Source: Polyangiaceae bacterium
GTDB lineage: Bacteria > Myxococcota_A > Polyangia > Polyangiales > Polyangiaceae
NCBI GenBank assembly: GCA_019637295.1
Contig: JAHBVX010000002.1
Span: 558,001 to 622,000, forward strand
Length of the DNA stretch: 64,000 nucleotides
Direction: 5' to 3'
Position numbers and translations under genes: made by a program. A model generated the notes under the pieces. That model worked only from the letters and a program-made list of their open reading frames with translations, was not told the origin of the DNA and did no database searches. Below are positions 1 to 8,083 of the stretch, in pieces (the first letter of the stretch is position 1; every line of letters begins with the position of its first letter).

Positions 1-87
<87 letters not shown>

Positions 88-92
88 GCGGC

Positions 93-896
93 TCAGCCGT
101 CGTTCAGGAAGAACTGGGTCAGGGCGCGTGCAGTCTCCTCCGGTCGTTCGGTTGGAAAGTCGTGGCCGGCTCCGGGCAAGATGGCGAGCGTGGCGCCGGG
201 GATGCGGCGGACCAAGTCCCGCGAGCACTCTGCGGGGATGAGCCGGTCGGCGTCTCCCGTGATGGCCAGGGTGCGGCAGCGGAGTGACGCTAGCCCGTCG
301 GTCGCGTCGTGCCGGGCGGCCGCGAGCAGCTGGCCGATGACCCCGCGCCGACGCAGGGGCTCGCGGCGCACCAGCTGTTGCCAGTGCTGGACGACCTCCG
401 GGTGCTCGTCGAGGTACTGCGGTGACAGGATCAGGGGCGCGGTCCGCGCGATCGCTTCCTCGGGCGGCAAGCGCAGTGCACCCACCAGCGTGGCGAGTGC
501 GCCGAGGCCCACCCGCGGTGCGCGATGGCCAGCGCGCGTGCAACCCAGCGCCAGCGCACGGACTCGCGCGGGGTGCCGGAGCGCGAGCTGTTGCGCGATC
601 ATGCCGCCCAACGAGACGCCGAACACGAAGGCGCTGCCGACGCCGGTCGCGTCGAGCACTGCGCGCGCGTCCTCGGCCATGGACGACGTACTGTAGGGCG
701 GCAGCGGTACGCTGCTCCTGCCCACCCCGCGGTTGTCGAACACGAGCACCCGGAAGTCCTGCGCCAGCAGGTCCGGCAGACTGCCCCAGTGACGAGCCGT
801 GCGCGACAGTCCGCGCACCATCAGGAGCGGCGGTGCGCCGCGCTCGCCGAGCTCATCGTAGTAGAGTCGAGTGCGTCCACGCGATGCGTAGGCCAT
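93..896 (-). CDS. alpha/beta-hydrolase fold protein
   Basis: A 267-residue single-domain alpha/beta hydrolase. The nucleophile elbow GVSLGG places the catalytic Ser at residue 95. The acid is in ITGDADRLI (about residues 213-220) and the His is in PGAGHDFP (His245), so the triad is complete. An early FDNRGVGRS stretch matches the oxyanion-side loop of this family. Soluble, with no signal peptide. It is the last gene of a minus-strand operon, starting 12 bases after the stop of the ferritin-like gene, with tetR at the head. The substrate cannot be read from sequence; hydrolases, lactonases and haloperoxidase-like enzymes share these motifs. Confidence 0.9.
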   Translation of the reverse strand: MAYASRGRTRLYYDELGERGAPPLLMVRGLSRTARHWGSLPDLLAQDFRVLVFDNRGVGRSSVPLPPYSTSSMAEDARAVLDATGVGSAFVFGVSLGGMIAQQLALRHPARVRALALGCTRAGHRAPRVGLGALATLVGALRLPPEEAIARTAPLILSPQYLDEHPEVVQHWQQLVRREPLRRRGVIGQLLAAARHDATDGLASLRCRTLAITGDADRLIPAECSRDLVRRIPGATLAILPGAGHDFPTERPEETARALTQFFLNDG

Positions 897-908
897 GTCG
901 AGTCGAGC

Positions 909-1874
909 TCAGGCCAGCGCGCGATCCAACCGCCCCAGCGTCCGGGTCACGCCGCGATGCATGCGCTGGTGCCACGGCTTGGCGGCGCCGAGCCCGCCGG
1001 GCGGGTGGATGAAGTCGAGCACCTGGGGGCCGATGCCTCGGCGCGGGTTCATGACGGCGCGCAGCACGCCGTCGCCGTGCTGGGCGATCATCTGACCGAT
1101 CACGTCGTCTTGCATGCGAGTCACTCGGTCGGCCATTAGTCGTTGCTCCAAGCCCAACGCCTCGAAGTCCTCGCGGAACGTGAAGCCGCTGGCCATCAAG
1201 AGCAGGATGCACTCCGCGTGGAAGCGGGCGGTGCTTCGCGCCTCGGACCTGGACATTCGAGCGATCAACTTGGGCAGATACAGCACCCCGAGGCCGACGT
1301 GACGTGACTCGTCTCGCTCGAAGTAGGGCATGAGACCGCTCAGCACGGGGCAGACGCCGCGCTCGCCCAGGCCGCGGAAGATGACCACGGCGTTCGTCTC
1401 GAAGAGCAGCTGCATGCCGACCAGACGCGTGGCCAGCGTCGGGGCCGCGACGACCTTGCGCAGCAGGCGCTGGGGAAAGCCGCCGATCTTCTGGCTGGGG
1501 CCGAGGGCGCGGACGTACTCGCGCAGCACCGTGAAGTGCCGGGCCTCGTCGAAGACCTGCGCCGTGGCGGCCATCTTGGCGTCCACCTCAGGGATCTCGA
1601 GCGCCAGGTCGGCCGAGATGTTCCACGCGGCGAGCTCTCCCCAGAGCAGGACGCTGAGCACCCGCGACAACGGCGCGCGCAACTTGGGCTCCACGCAGCT
1701 GCCAGGCGGGCCGTGCGCGGCGACGAGCTCCGCGTACACAGCGCGACCATCCCAGGCGTGTTCCCGGGTCAGATCATAGAGCCGCTCGAGCCGCTTCGTC
1801 TTGCGGGTGGCATCGTCGATGGTGAGCTCCTCCAGCAGCTCGTACGGGGGGAAGTTCCGGGTCGATGGGCTCAT
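909..1874 (-). CDS. ferritin-like diiron protein (putative oxygenase/desaturase-like)
   Basis: A 321-residue helical protein with two ExxH-type iron-ligand motifs, EARH and DESRH, plus separate Glu residues in GELAAW and FETN. This is the ligand set of ferritin-like/ribonucleotide-reductase-like diiron enzymes. The start chosen is ATG at 1872-1874, preceded 6 bases away by GGAGG; a much longer open frame upstream overlaps tetR and is spurious. It lies 20 bases after tetR and 12 bases before an alpha/beta hydrolase. An oxidation step regulated by the TetR protein is a reasonable inference, but the substrate is unknown. No signal peptide or membrane segment is seen. Confidence 0.8.
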   Translation of the reverse strand: MSPSTRNFPPYELLEELTIDDATRKTKRLERLYDLTREHAWDGRAVYAELVAAHGPPGSCVEPKLRAPLSRVLSVLLWGELAAWNISADLALEIPEVDAKMAATAQVFDEARHFTVLREYVRALGPSQKIGGFPQRLLRKVVAAPTLATRLVGMQLLFETNAVVIFRGLGERGVCPVLSGLMPYFERDESRHVGLGVLYLPKLIARMSRSEARSTARFHAECILLLMASGFTFREDFEALGLEQRLMADRVTRMQDDVIGQMIAQHGDGVLRAVMNPRRGIGPQVLDFIHPPGGLGAAKPWHQRMHRGVTRTLGRLDRALA

Positions 1875-1894
1875 GAATCCTCCAGTCAAACAGT

Positions 1895-2554
1895 TCAATG
1901 CCGCGGCTCGGGCGGCGCGTCGCCCCGAGGGTAGATGCCGCACACTTCCAGAAGCGCTGCTTCCCGCGCGATGGCGTGGACGTCGATGGGCCGCCCTTCT
2001 TCCAGGTAAGACAGCACGATCTTCTCGAAGCCGCCCAGGAAGAAGCGGGCGACGAAGTGCGCGTCGAGGGGGCGGATCGCCTCCGCTTCCATGGCCACCC
2101 GGAGCTCGGCTTCGATGGTGCCGAGGATCGCGCGATCGATGCGCCCCAAGAGGTCGTCTACCACGCCGTCGGCGCCTCGCCCCGCAGTGAGCAGCAAGCG
2201 CGCAGTGGCCGCGTCCTCGAACACGACCTCGAGCACCTCGGCCAGACGCTTCTGCATGAACGCGACCACCTGCGCCTCGGTCGGGCGGTAGCCGGGGGGC
2301 AGCGACCATGGCGTGCGGTGCTGGTAGGCATCGAGCACACGCACGGCGATGCGCTCGGCCAGGCACACCAGCACGTCCCGCTTGTCCCGAAAGTACTGAT
2401 ACAGCGTGGCTCGGCCGATGCCGGCGCGCGCACAGACGTCCGCGATGCTGGCGCCGTGGTAGCCGTGCTCGGCGAAGGCGTGCAGCGCGCAGTCCAGGAT
2501 CTGCGCGCGGCGCTCGTCGGCGGCTTTGTAGGTGCGGGTCTTTGAAACTGACAT
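1895..2554 (-). CDS. TetR-family transcriptional regulator
   Basis: 219 residues. The N-terminal TetR helix-turn-helix covers about residues 10-60, with the typical sequence AFAEHGYHGASIADVCARAG followed by TLYQYFRDK. The C-terminal two thirds is the ligand-binding/dimerisation bundle. The ATG at 2552-2554 is preferred over in-frame TTG or ATG codons further upstream because it gives the usual spacing from Met to helix 1. That start sits inside a 16-bp perfect palindrome, the expected arrangement for autorepression. It heads the operon with the ferritin-like and hydrolase genes. The inducer is unknown; repressors beside fatty-acid or aromatic oxidation genes have this layout. Confidence 0.92.
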   Translation of the reverse strand: MSVSKTRTYKAADERRAQILDCALHAFAEHGYHGASIADVCARAGIGRATLYQYFRDKRDVLVCLAERIAVRVLDAYQHRTPWSLPPGYRPTEAQVVAFMQKRLAEVLEVVFEDAATARLLLTAGRGADGVVDDLLGRIDRAILGTIEAELRVAMEAEAIRPLDAHFVARFFLGGFEKIVLSYLEEGRPIDVHAIAREAALLEVCGIYPRGDAPPEPRH

Positions 2555-2561
2555 GTCAGTT
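2546..2561. promoter_or_regulatory. 16-bp perfect palindrome, probable TetR operator
   Basis: AACTGACATGTCAGTT reads the same on both strands. It covers the start codon of the tetR gene and lies in the 160-base region between the divergent tetR operon and the lipoprotein gene. Size, symmetry and position fit a TetR-dimer operator. Binding by this regulator is inferred. Confidence 0.7.
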
Positions 2562-2718
2562 CTGAGTCCGAACACCATGAGACCTGGATCGGAGCGTGTC
2601 AACGGGGCGACTCGAATCAAACGTGTAAGTGGCTAGAATTGCTTATGAACATACGACGAGCGCGATCATCCCGCCATTGCGAGGCGCGCGGCGCGCGCGG
2701 CTGCGGCAGACTACCGCC

Positions 2719-3870
2719 ATGCGCCGCGCCGGACTGTGCCTGCTCTCGGTCCTGGGCTGGGCCTTCAGCTGCACCACGGATCACGGCATCCTGGCCAAGA
2801 AGCCGGGCAGCGGCGGCGCGGGCGGCACCAGCGCCGCCGGCGGTACGCCGGGGGATGCCCAGGCGGATGAGGCCGGGGACGGCTCGTTCGACGCCGCCGA
2901 TGGATTCGTGGAGCCGACCGGCAGCAGCGTGGTGACGCTCCTGCACGCGGTCGCGGACGCGCCGCGGATCGGGTTCTGCTTCGCGCGTGGTAGCGCCGCG
3001 ACAGCCGAGTTGGTGGATGGACCTCCGCAGCCGAGCGGTGGACTGCAGTACGGCGGCGTGTGGATCACCAGCAGCCTGACCGGGATCGATCTGAAGCTCG
3101 ACGCGCTGCAGCCGATCGTCATTGCGGCGCCCAAGCTCGATCTGGAGACGAAGAGCTGCCAGGTGCTGATCGAGGAAGGGCAACTCGAGGAGCTGCCCGT
3201 GCTCGACGCCGGAGTCGATGGGAGCGACGGCTCGGACGATGCTGGCGGAGTCGACGCGGCCGCGGATGCAGCGGCGCAGCAGCCCCCGCCGGTGCGTGCT
3301 CGCGCGCTGCCCGTCCTGCCTCCGACCACCCTCGACTCCGGGTACAGCACGTTGTTCGCGGTGGCCGGCTGCCTGGGTGGCCCTACCTTCGACGACTCGC
3401 TCGCGACGCTGGTGTGCGGCACCGGCTACACGCCGACCACGCCCACCGTGACGCCCGTGTTGGTGCGCATGTCCCGCGTCACGAAGGCCGACGTGGTGGG
3501 TATCCAGGTCGTGAACGCCCGCGCCGTGAGCGAGGCCGTCACGGTCGTGACTTCGGGCCCGGACGGCACGTCGCTGCCGTCGCTCACGGTGGCGTACGAC
3601 GTGCAGCCCGGACAGATCGCGCCCAAGCCGCCGTACCTGGGCGTGTCCGCAGCGGTGCTCGGCTTTCCCGGCGAGCCCACGCTGGAGCTGTCGGCTGGAG
3701 GCAACGTTGCGCTCGAGGTCTCGTGGGCTCACGCGCTCGCGCCGACTGGCGTGACCAAGGTGGAGAACGGGCGAAACTACAGCGTGGTCGTGCTCGGACC
3801 CCAGCTCAACGTGAGCGTGGTCAAGTGGTGGAATCCCCCCAGCGCCGTGGTGGTTCGTAGCGATCCGTGA
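2719..3870 (+). CDS. secreted lipoprotein-like protein, DUF4397-like repeats possible
   Basis: 383 residues from ATG 2719. The N-terminus MRRAGLCLLSVLGWAFSC is a signal peptide with a Cys in lipobox position, though Phe-Ser before the Cys is not the classic Leu-Ala-Gly. A Gly/Ala/Ser-rich stalk follows (about residues 30-50). The body is extracellular and beta-rich. The phrase TLLHAVADAPRIGFCF resembles the start of DUF4397 domains, which bind surfaces or stabilise secreted enzymes, but this is only a resemblance. Asp/Ala-rich linkers lie at about residues 160-195. It is transcribed away from tetR and converges on the TPR gene, with 19 bases between stops. Possible -10 elements (TAGAAT at 2634, TATGAA at 2644) lack a clear -35. 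Confidence 0.7.
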   Translation: MRRAGLCLLSVLGWAFSCTTDHGILAKKPGSGGAGGTSAAGGTPGDAQADEAGDGSFDAADGFVEPTGSSVVTLLHAVADAPRIGFCFARGSAATAELVDGPPQPSGGLQYGGVWITSSLTGIDLKLDALQPIVIAAPKLDLETKSCQVLIEEGQLEELPVLDAGVDGSDGSDDAGGVDAAADAAAQQPPPVRARALPVLPPTTLDSGYSTLFAVAGCLGGPTFDDSLATLVCGTGYTPTTPTVTPVLVRMSRVTKADVVGIQVVNARAVSEAVTVVTSGPDGTSLPSLTVAYDVQPGQIAPKPPYLGVSAAVLGFPGEPTLELSAGGNVALEVSWAHALAPTGVTKVENGRNYSVVVLGPQLNVSVVKWWNPPSAVVVRSDP

Positions 3871-3889
3871 GGCGCTGCCCGCGCTCAGG

Positions 3890-4744
3890 TCAGTGGCGAA
3901 GCGAGAGATCCGCGAGCTTGAGCTTGACCTCGTTCACGTAGGGGCTCTGCGGGAAGCGACGCAGGAACGAGCGCAGTGTGTTCTTGGCGTCGTTCCAGGC
4001 TTGGATGTCGATCTGACACTCGGCGAGCAGCAGCGTGGCCTCGTCCATCACTTCGCGATCCGCGGACGCCTCCGAGAGCTGAATCAGAGACGGTATCGCC
4101 TCGCGCTGGCGGCCGAGCGCCTTGAGCGCGCGGGCGAGCTGATACTTCGCCTGCGGACCGTGCGCGGCATCGCCCTTGAAGTTCAGCGACTCCTGCAGCG
4201 CCTGACTGGCTTCGTGCCAGCGCTGCGTGCGGATGTGATCGAGGCCGTTTTGATAGGCGATGAGCGATAGCTCGTTCCTCGCGCGGTCCACCGCGTGTTC
4301 GAAGACCGATCGCTCCGTGCGCGTCAGCTGCAGCTTGGCCAACTCGGGGTACTGGTCCACGATCTCGCGGCGCTTGTTGTTGACGATCAGGTCGTAGTAC
4401 TCGGCCGCCTGGCGACTGCTCCGGAGCGCGGCCTCTTCGCGGGCCAGAGCGGTCTTGAGCTCCTTGTCCAGGCTGGACAGTCGCTCGCGGGTGTCCCGAG
4501 TCTCTGCTCGCACCGCGTCGAGTCGCGCGTCCCACGCCAGCTTGAGCGTGAGGAGCAGCACCAAGACGGTGACGACGTAAGCCGTGGCCCCGCTCCAGAC
4601 CATCCGGCGTTCGTAGCCTTGCTGCCGCTTGGCGATGCTCTTCAAGTCCGCAGCGAGGGCGTTGACGAGGTTGTTCGTCTTGATCGTCAGCGCGCGACTC
4701 TCGACGATCTCGCGCTTGATCTCTTCCAGGTCGTACTCGTCCAT
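3890..4744 (-). CDS. single-pass membrane protein with coiled coil and TPR-like C-terminus
   Basis: 284 residues from ATG 4742-4744 (MDEYDLEEI). An acidic, coiled-coil-prone cytoplasmic N-terminus of about 50 residues precedes one transmembrane helix (about 51-71, VVTVLVLLLTLKLAW). A second coiled coil (about 80-115) follows. The C-terminal half is helical repeats of TPR/YbgF type, including AKYQLARALKALGRQREAIP and ending RRFPQSPYVNEVKLKLADL. The organisation resembles YbgF/BamD-like scaffold proteins, but with an internal membrane anchor instead of a signal peptide. It is transcribed divergently from efp. Function is unknown; a cell-envelope scaffold is the simplest guess. Confidence 0.75.
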   Translation of the reverse strand: MDEYDLEEIKREIVESRALTIKTNNLVNALAADLKSIAKRQQGYERRMVWSGATAYVVTVLVLLLTLKLAWDARLDAVRAETRDTRERLSSLDKELKTALAREEAALRSSRQAAEYYDLIVNNKRREIVDQYPELAKLQLTRTERSVFEHAVDRARNELSLIAYQNGLDHIRTQRWHEASQALQESLNFKGDAAHGPQAKYQLARALKALGRQREAIPSLIQLSEASADREVMDEATLLLAECQIDIQAWNDAKNTLRSFLRRFPQSPYVNEVKLKLADLSLRH

Positions 4745-4830
4745 GGCCCGGCTCGGCCCCCACGCAGTATCCCCGTCCCTCGCGCCGGGCAAGCACAACG
4801 CCGGGGATTACCCGGGCCGGATGGTGCCTG

Positions 4831-4854
4831 CCTGCCTCAGGCGGGTCGATTTTT
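4831..4854 (+). terminator. terminator-like hairpin upstream of efp
   Basis: CCTGCC and GGCGGG (one G-T pair) form a 6-bp stem around the 3-base loop TCA. TCGATTTTT follows directly on the plus strand. It sits before the candidate efp promoter, so it may stop read-through into efp. Confidence 0.35.
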
Positions 4855-4865
4855 CGCCGACGCCC

Positions 4866-4894
4866 TTGAACGCTTCCCCCGACCTCGGTAGACC
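4866..4894 (+). promoter_or_regulatory. candidate sigma-70 promoter of efp
   Basis: TTGAAC (4866-4871), a 17-base spacer and TAGACC (4889-4894). Transcription would start near 4901, giving an untranslated leader of about 36 bases before the efp ATG at 4937. Confidence 0.45.
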
Positions 4895-4936
4895 CCCGGT
4901 CCTTCGGGCCGCCGCACTGGCCCGGGCAAGAAGCGC

Positions 4937-5500
4937 ATGGACACGAGCGACATCAAGAAGGGCGTCAAGCTGATGATGGACGGGCAGCCGTACGTCGTCA
5001 CGGATTTTCAGTTCGTCAAGCCGGGGAAGGGGCAGGCCTTCACGCGGACGAAGATGAAGAACCTGCTCACTGGGGGTACCCTCGAGCGCAACATCCGCTC
5101 CGGCGAGAAGCTCGAGCCAGCGGACGTCGAGGAGCGGACGCTGCAGTACATCTTCCCGGATGGCGACACCTACAACTTCATGCACCCGGTGAGCGGCGAG
5201 CAGGTGGCCGTGCACAAGGACGCCGTGGGCGACGCTGCTGACTTCCTGATGGACGGGCTCGAGGTCTCCATCATCATCTACAAGGGCAATCCCGTCAGCG
5301 TGACCCTGCCGCCGCACGTCATCGTGCAGGTGGTCGAGACCGAGCCAGGCGTGAAGGGGGACACGGCGACCAACGTGACCAAGCCGGCCAAGGTGACGAC
5401 GGGCGCGACCGTCCCGGTGCCGCTGTTCATCACCGAGGGCGAGTGGATTCGGGTCGACACCCGCACGTCCCAGTACATCGAGCGGGCCAAGGCGCCGTGA
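4937..5500 (+). CDS. efp: translation elongation factor P
   Basis: 187 residues, the normal EF-P length, with the three-domain tRNA-mimic fold: an N-terminal KOW-like domain followed by two OB folds, the last containing the signature GEWIRVDTRT. EF-P enters stalled ribosomes at the E/P sites and promotes peptide bond formation at proline runs. The domain I tip reads KPGKGQAF with Lys31 at the modified position (Lys34 of E. coli). A lysine in this context is the type beta-lysylated by EpmA/EpmB in enterics, not the rhamnosylated Arg type; the modification enzymes are not in the window. The abundance of Pro-rich linkers and tails in neighbouring proteins fits a need for this factor. Confidence 0.97.
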   Translation: MDTSDIKKGVKLMMDGQPYVVTDFQFVKPGKGQAFTRTKMKNLLTGGTLERNIRSGEKLEPADVEERTLQYIFPDGDTYNFMHPVSGEQVAVHKDAVGDAADFLMDGLEVSIIIYKGNPVSVTLPPHVIVQVVETEPGVKGDTATNVTKPAKVTTGATVPVPLFITEGEWIRVDTRTSQYIERAKAP

Positions 5501-5512
5501 GTCGCGGGGCGA

Positions 5513-7291
5513 TCAGCCCCGCCTGAACAGCTCGACGGCCTTGCCGCGCACGCAGGCGACGCTGCGAGCCGCGTCGTCGATGGTGCAGCTCCCGAGTCCA
5601 GAAGGATCCACCGCGTCCCCGGTCCACAGCTCGGCGCGGTCGAGGCCGACCACCAGCAGTCCGAGGGACGAGACACTGACGAGCCACCGGCCGCTCGGGG
5701 AGCGGGCTGCGCCAGGCAGGTGCGGTCGCAGGGTGGCCTCGGCCAGCGACGTGCGCGCGCCGGCTGGCGTGGTTCCGAGCAGCACCTCCGCGGTTCCATC
5801 TCGCAGTCCAAGAGGCGACCAGGACGGCGGCGCGAAGCTGCGCCCGGGCGCGCAGCTGCCCGGCCGAGGCGCCAGCACGTCGAGCGGGATCGCATCGACG
5901 CGGCCATCGGCGCGTTCCCAGGTGAGCAGCACCTCGGGACGCTCACAGGCGTAGGCGACGCCGGTGAGCGTCCCGGTGGCTAGAGCGAGCGTCCGCGGCC
6001 ACGGCGCCTCGCTGTCCAAGTCCGATGGGGCGGCAGCGCCGTCCTCGCCAATGCGGACGAAGCCACTCACACTCTGCACCCACAGCGTGCCCTGCTCATC
6101 GAACGCCAGGGGCGAGAGGGTCTCGCGGGGGCGTGGCGGGTCGACACGCGCGCTGAGCACCTTCCGTTCGGGCCTCACCGTCTTGACGCGATCGAGGAGC
6201 AGCTTCTGCGCCGCCTTGTCTTGGGCGGGCGTGGGGCTCGCGAGATACCAGCCTCTGCGGTCGTAGGCGCCGAACGCTGCCTGCACGTCCTTCTGGACGA
6301 GGGAGGCATGAAGCTCGGCGAGCAGCAAGCGATCCGCGAGCAGCGCGGGGGAGCACGTGATTGCGCTCCCGTCTTCGAGCATGAGGCGCGGTCTGCCTCC
6401 CTCCCCGCACAACGACGATGCCAACACCCGGATTGCGGCGACCTCGGACAGCGCGGACTGGGCCGTCGCCGCGCGTCGAGCGCGGCTCAGCGCAGCAGCG
6501 GCGAGCACGCCCAGGGATCGCGCGGGTTCGCTCGTATCCCGCGCGGCGCCCTGCGCACGGGCGAGCCAGACGAGCGCCGCCTGAGTCTTCGTGCTGCGCC
6601 AAGACTGCCCGACCCGCAGCCAGATGTCGTCCAACTCGTCGCCGTCGCGATCTCGACCGTCCACCTCGAGCGTCAGCCCGGACTCTCCCGGCAGATCGGC
6701 GATGCGTAGCGCCAAGCGCAGCGGGCGGTCCTCGCTGGGCGCGACGACGGCGAGGACGCGGGTGGGGGCACCCGGCAGGAGACCCACCTTGCAGGTCGCG
6801 CGCACGTCGAGGGTCAGCGAGCGTGAGCCCGTCACGACTAGCGAGGCGTCATGGTGACACTCGGGCCCCGACGGCAGCCAGCCGGGTGTGGTGTACAGCA
6901 CCCGCCCGCGCCCGTCCGACGTCGTGCGCACCAACTGGCCGACGGGGCCTTCGTTCTTGGGCACCGTCCAGAGGACCGCGTCTCGGGTCCCATCGCCCGC
7001 GAAGTCGTGCACGATGACTTGAGCGATGAGTCGGCCTGCGGGTGCCTCGAGCGCGCGCCCCTCCACCATCACCCGCTCGGAGGGCGGCGCCACTAGCCGT
7101 GCGGGCGCTCGGACCGGCGCCGCGGTGTCCGTCGGGGCGTCCGCCGGCCCCGAGTCGGGAGCCACGGCGCTCGAACTCGAAGGGGTCTGCGAGGCGATCC
7201 GAAACGGCGTGTACGGTCGATCCTCACGAGCGCAGCCTTCGCACGCCGGCAGCGACAGGATGAGCAGGAGCAGCCACGGCCTCGATGTCAC
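5513..7291 (-). CDS. large lipoprotein of unknown function
   Basis: 592 residues starting with GTG at 7289-7291, with an AG-rich stretch (AGTAGGG) just upstream. The signal peptide MTSRPWLLLLILSLPAC has a good lipobox ending at Cys17, followed by a disordered Ser/Ala/Pro/Asp-rich stalk to about residue 70. Two loops look like calcium-type Asp-rich turns (DFAGDGTRD and DRDGDELDD), as in FG-GAP or EF-hand-like repeats. The last 250 residues contain short beta-strand repeats suggestive of a propeller. It follows the enoyl-CoA hydratase gene by 5 bases, so it is probably the last gene of the hbd-ech transcript, although no metabolic link is evident. Confidence 0.75.
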   Translation of the reverse strand: MTSRPWLLLLILSLPACEGCAREDRPYTPFRIASQTPSSSSAVAPDSGPADAPTDTAAPVRAPARLVAPPSERVMVEGRALEAPAGRLIAQVIVHDFAGDGTRDAVLWTVPKNEGPVGQLVRTTSDGRGRVLYTTPGWLPSGPECHHDASLVVTGSRSLTLDVRATCKVGLLPGAPTRVLAVVAPSEDRPLRLALRIADLPGESGLTLEVDGRDRDGDELDDIWLRVGQSWRSTKTQAALVWLARAQGAARDTSEPARSLGVLAAAALSRARRAATAQSALSEVAAIRVLASSLCGEGGRPRLMLEDGSAITCSPALLADRLLLAELHASLVQKDVQAAFGAYDRRGWYLASPTPAQDKAAQKLLLDRVKTVRPERKVLSARVDPPRPRETLSPLAFDEQGTLWVQSVSGFVRIGEDGAAAPSDLDSEAPWPRTLALATGTLTGVAYACERPEVLLTWERADGRVDAIPLDVLAPRPGSCAPGRSFAPPSWSPLGLRDGTAEVLLGTTPAGARTSLAEATLRPHLPGAARSPSGRWLVSVSSLGLLVVGLDRAELWTGDAVDPSGLGSCTIDDAARSVACVRGKAVELFRRG

Positions 7292-7296
7292 GAACC

Positions 7297-8073
7297 CTAC
7301 TTGCCGTTGAACGTGGCCTTGCGCTTCTGTACGAACGCTTGCGTCCCTTCGCGCATGTCTTCGCTGTCGAACAACACGCCGAAGGCGGTGGCCTCGAGCT
7401 CGTTGGCCAGCCTGAGATCGGCGTCCGCAGCGCGCGTGATGACTCGCTTCGTCGAGGCCACGGCCAACGGCGCCTTCGATGCAATCTTGACGGCGACGGC
7501 CCGTACACGGTCCATCAGCTCGGCGTGCGGCACGACGCCGTTGACGAGGCCGATGCGCAGCGCGTGCTCCGCGTCGATCATGTCTGCGGTGTAGACCAGC
7601 TCCCGTGCGAGGGCGGTGCCCACTCGTCGCGCCAGTCGTTGCGTGCCGCCGAAGCCAGGCATGAGTCCCAGATTGACCTCGGGTTGACCGAAGCGGGCAC
7701 GGTCCGATGCGTAGATGAAGTCGCAGGCGAGGGCGAGCTCGCAGCCGCCTCCCAGGGCGAAGCCGCCGACGGCCGCGATGACCGGGAACGGCGCGTCCTC
7801 GAGGGCGTAGCCCAGCCGGTGGCCCGCGTCGGCGAAGGCCTTGGCCTCGGCCGCGGACAGCTCGCTCATTTCCGCGATGTCTGCGCCCGCGACGAAGGCC
7901 TTGTCTCCGGCGCCGGTGAGGATGGCGACTCGCACCGACCCTGCCCCGAGCGCCTCGAGCACGGCCGTGAGCTCGGCGATCACCCGGGACGACAGGGCGT
8001 TGAGCTTCTCCGGCCGATTGATGGTGATGGTCGCGATGGCGTCTTGGGTGTCGACCAGCAACGTCTCGTACAT
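7297..8073 (-). CDS. enoyl-CoA hydratase/isomerase (crotonase) family
   Basis: 258 residues, the usual crotonase length. It hydrates trans-2-enoyl-CoA to 3-hydroxyacyl-CoA. Both catalytic glutamates are present: Glu112 in ALGGGCELALACD and Glu132 in FGQPEVNLGLMPGFGGTQRL, so it should be a true hydratase and not just a crotonase-fold relative. The first oxyanion segment AFVAGADI is intact. ATG 8071-8073 is preceded by GAGGAG at good spacing; a longer frame upstream has no support. It starts 10 bases after the stop of the 3-hydroxyacyl-CoA dehydrogenase gene, giving a two-enzyme beta-oxidation or butyryl-CoA module without thiolase. Confidence 0.95.
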   Translation of the reverse strand: MYETLLVDTQDAIATITINRPEKLNALSSRVIAELTAVLEALGAGSVRVAILTGAGDKAFVAGADIAEMSELSAAEAKAFADAGHRLGYALEDAPFPVIAAVGGFALGGGCELALACDFIYASDRARFGQPEVNLGLMPGFGGTQRLARRVGTALARELVYTADMIDAEHALRIGLVNGVVPHAELMDRVRAVAVKIASKAPLAVASTKRVITRAADADLRLANELEATAFGVLFDSEDMREGTQAFVQKRKATFNGK

Positions 8074-8083
8074 CTCGTTCTCC

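Noticed and set aside
909-2366. Ferritin-like protein starting about 165 codons further upstream
   Set aside because: The extension overlaps tetR in another frame and lacks diiron-family sequence; GGAGG before ATG 1874 marks the true start.
2631-2642. sigma-54-like GG...GC element before the lipoprotein gene
   Set aside because: GG and GC are 8 bases apart; sigma-54 promoters need 10.
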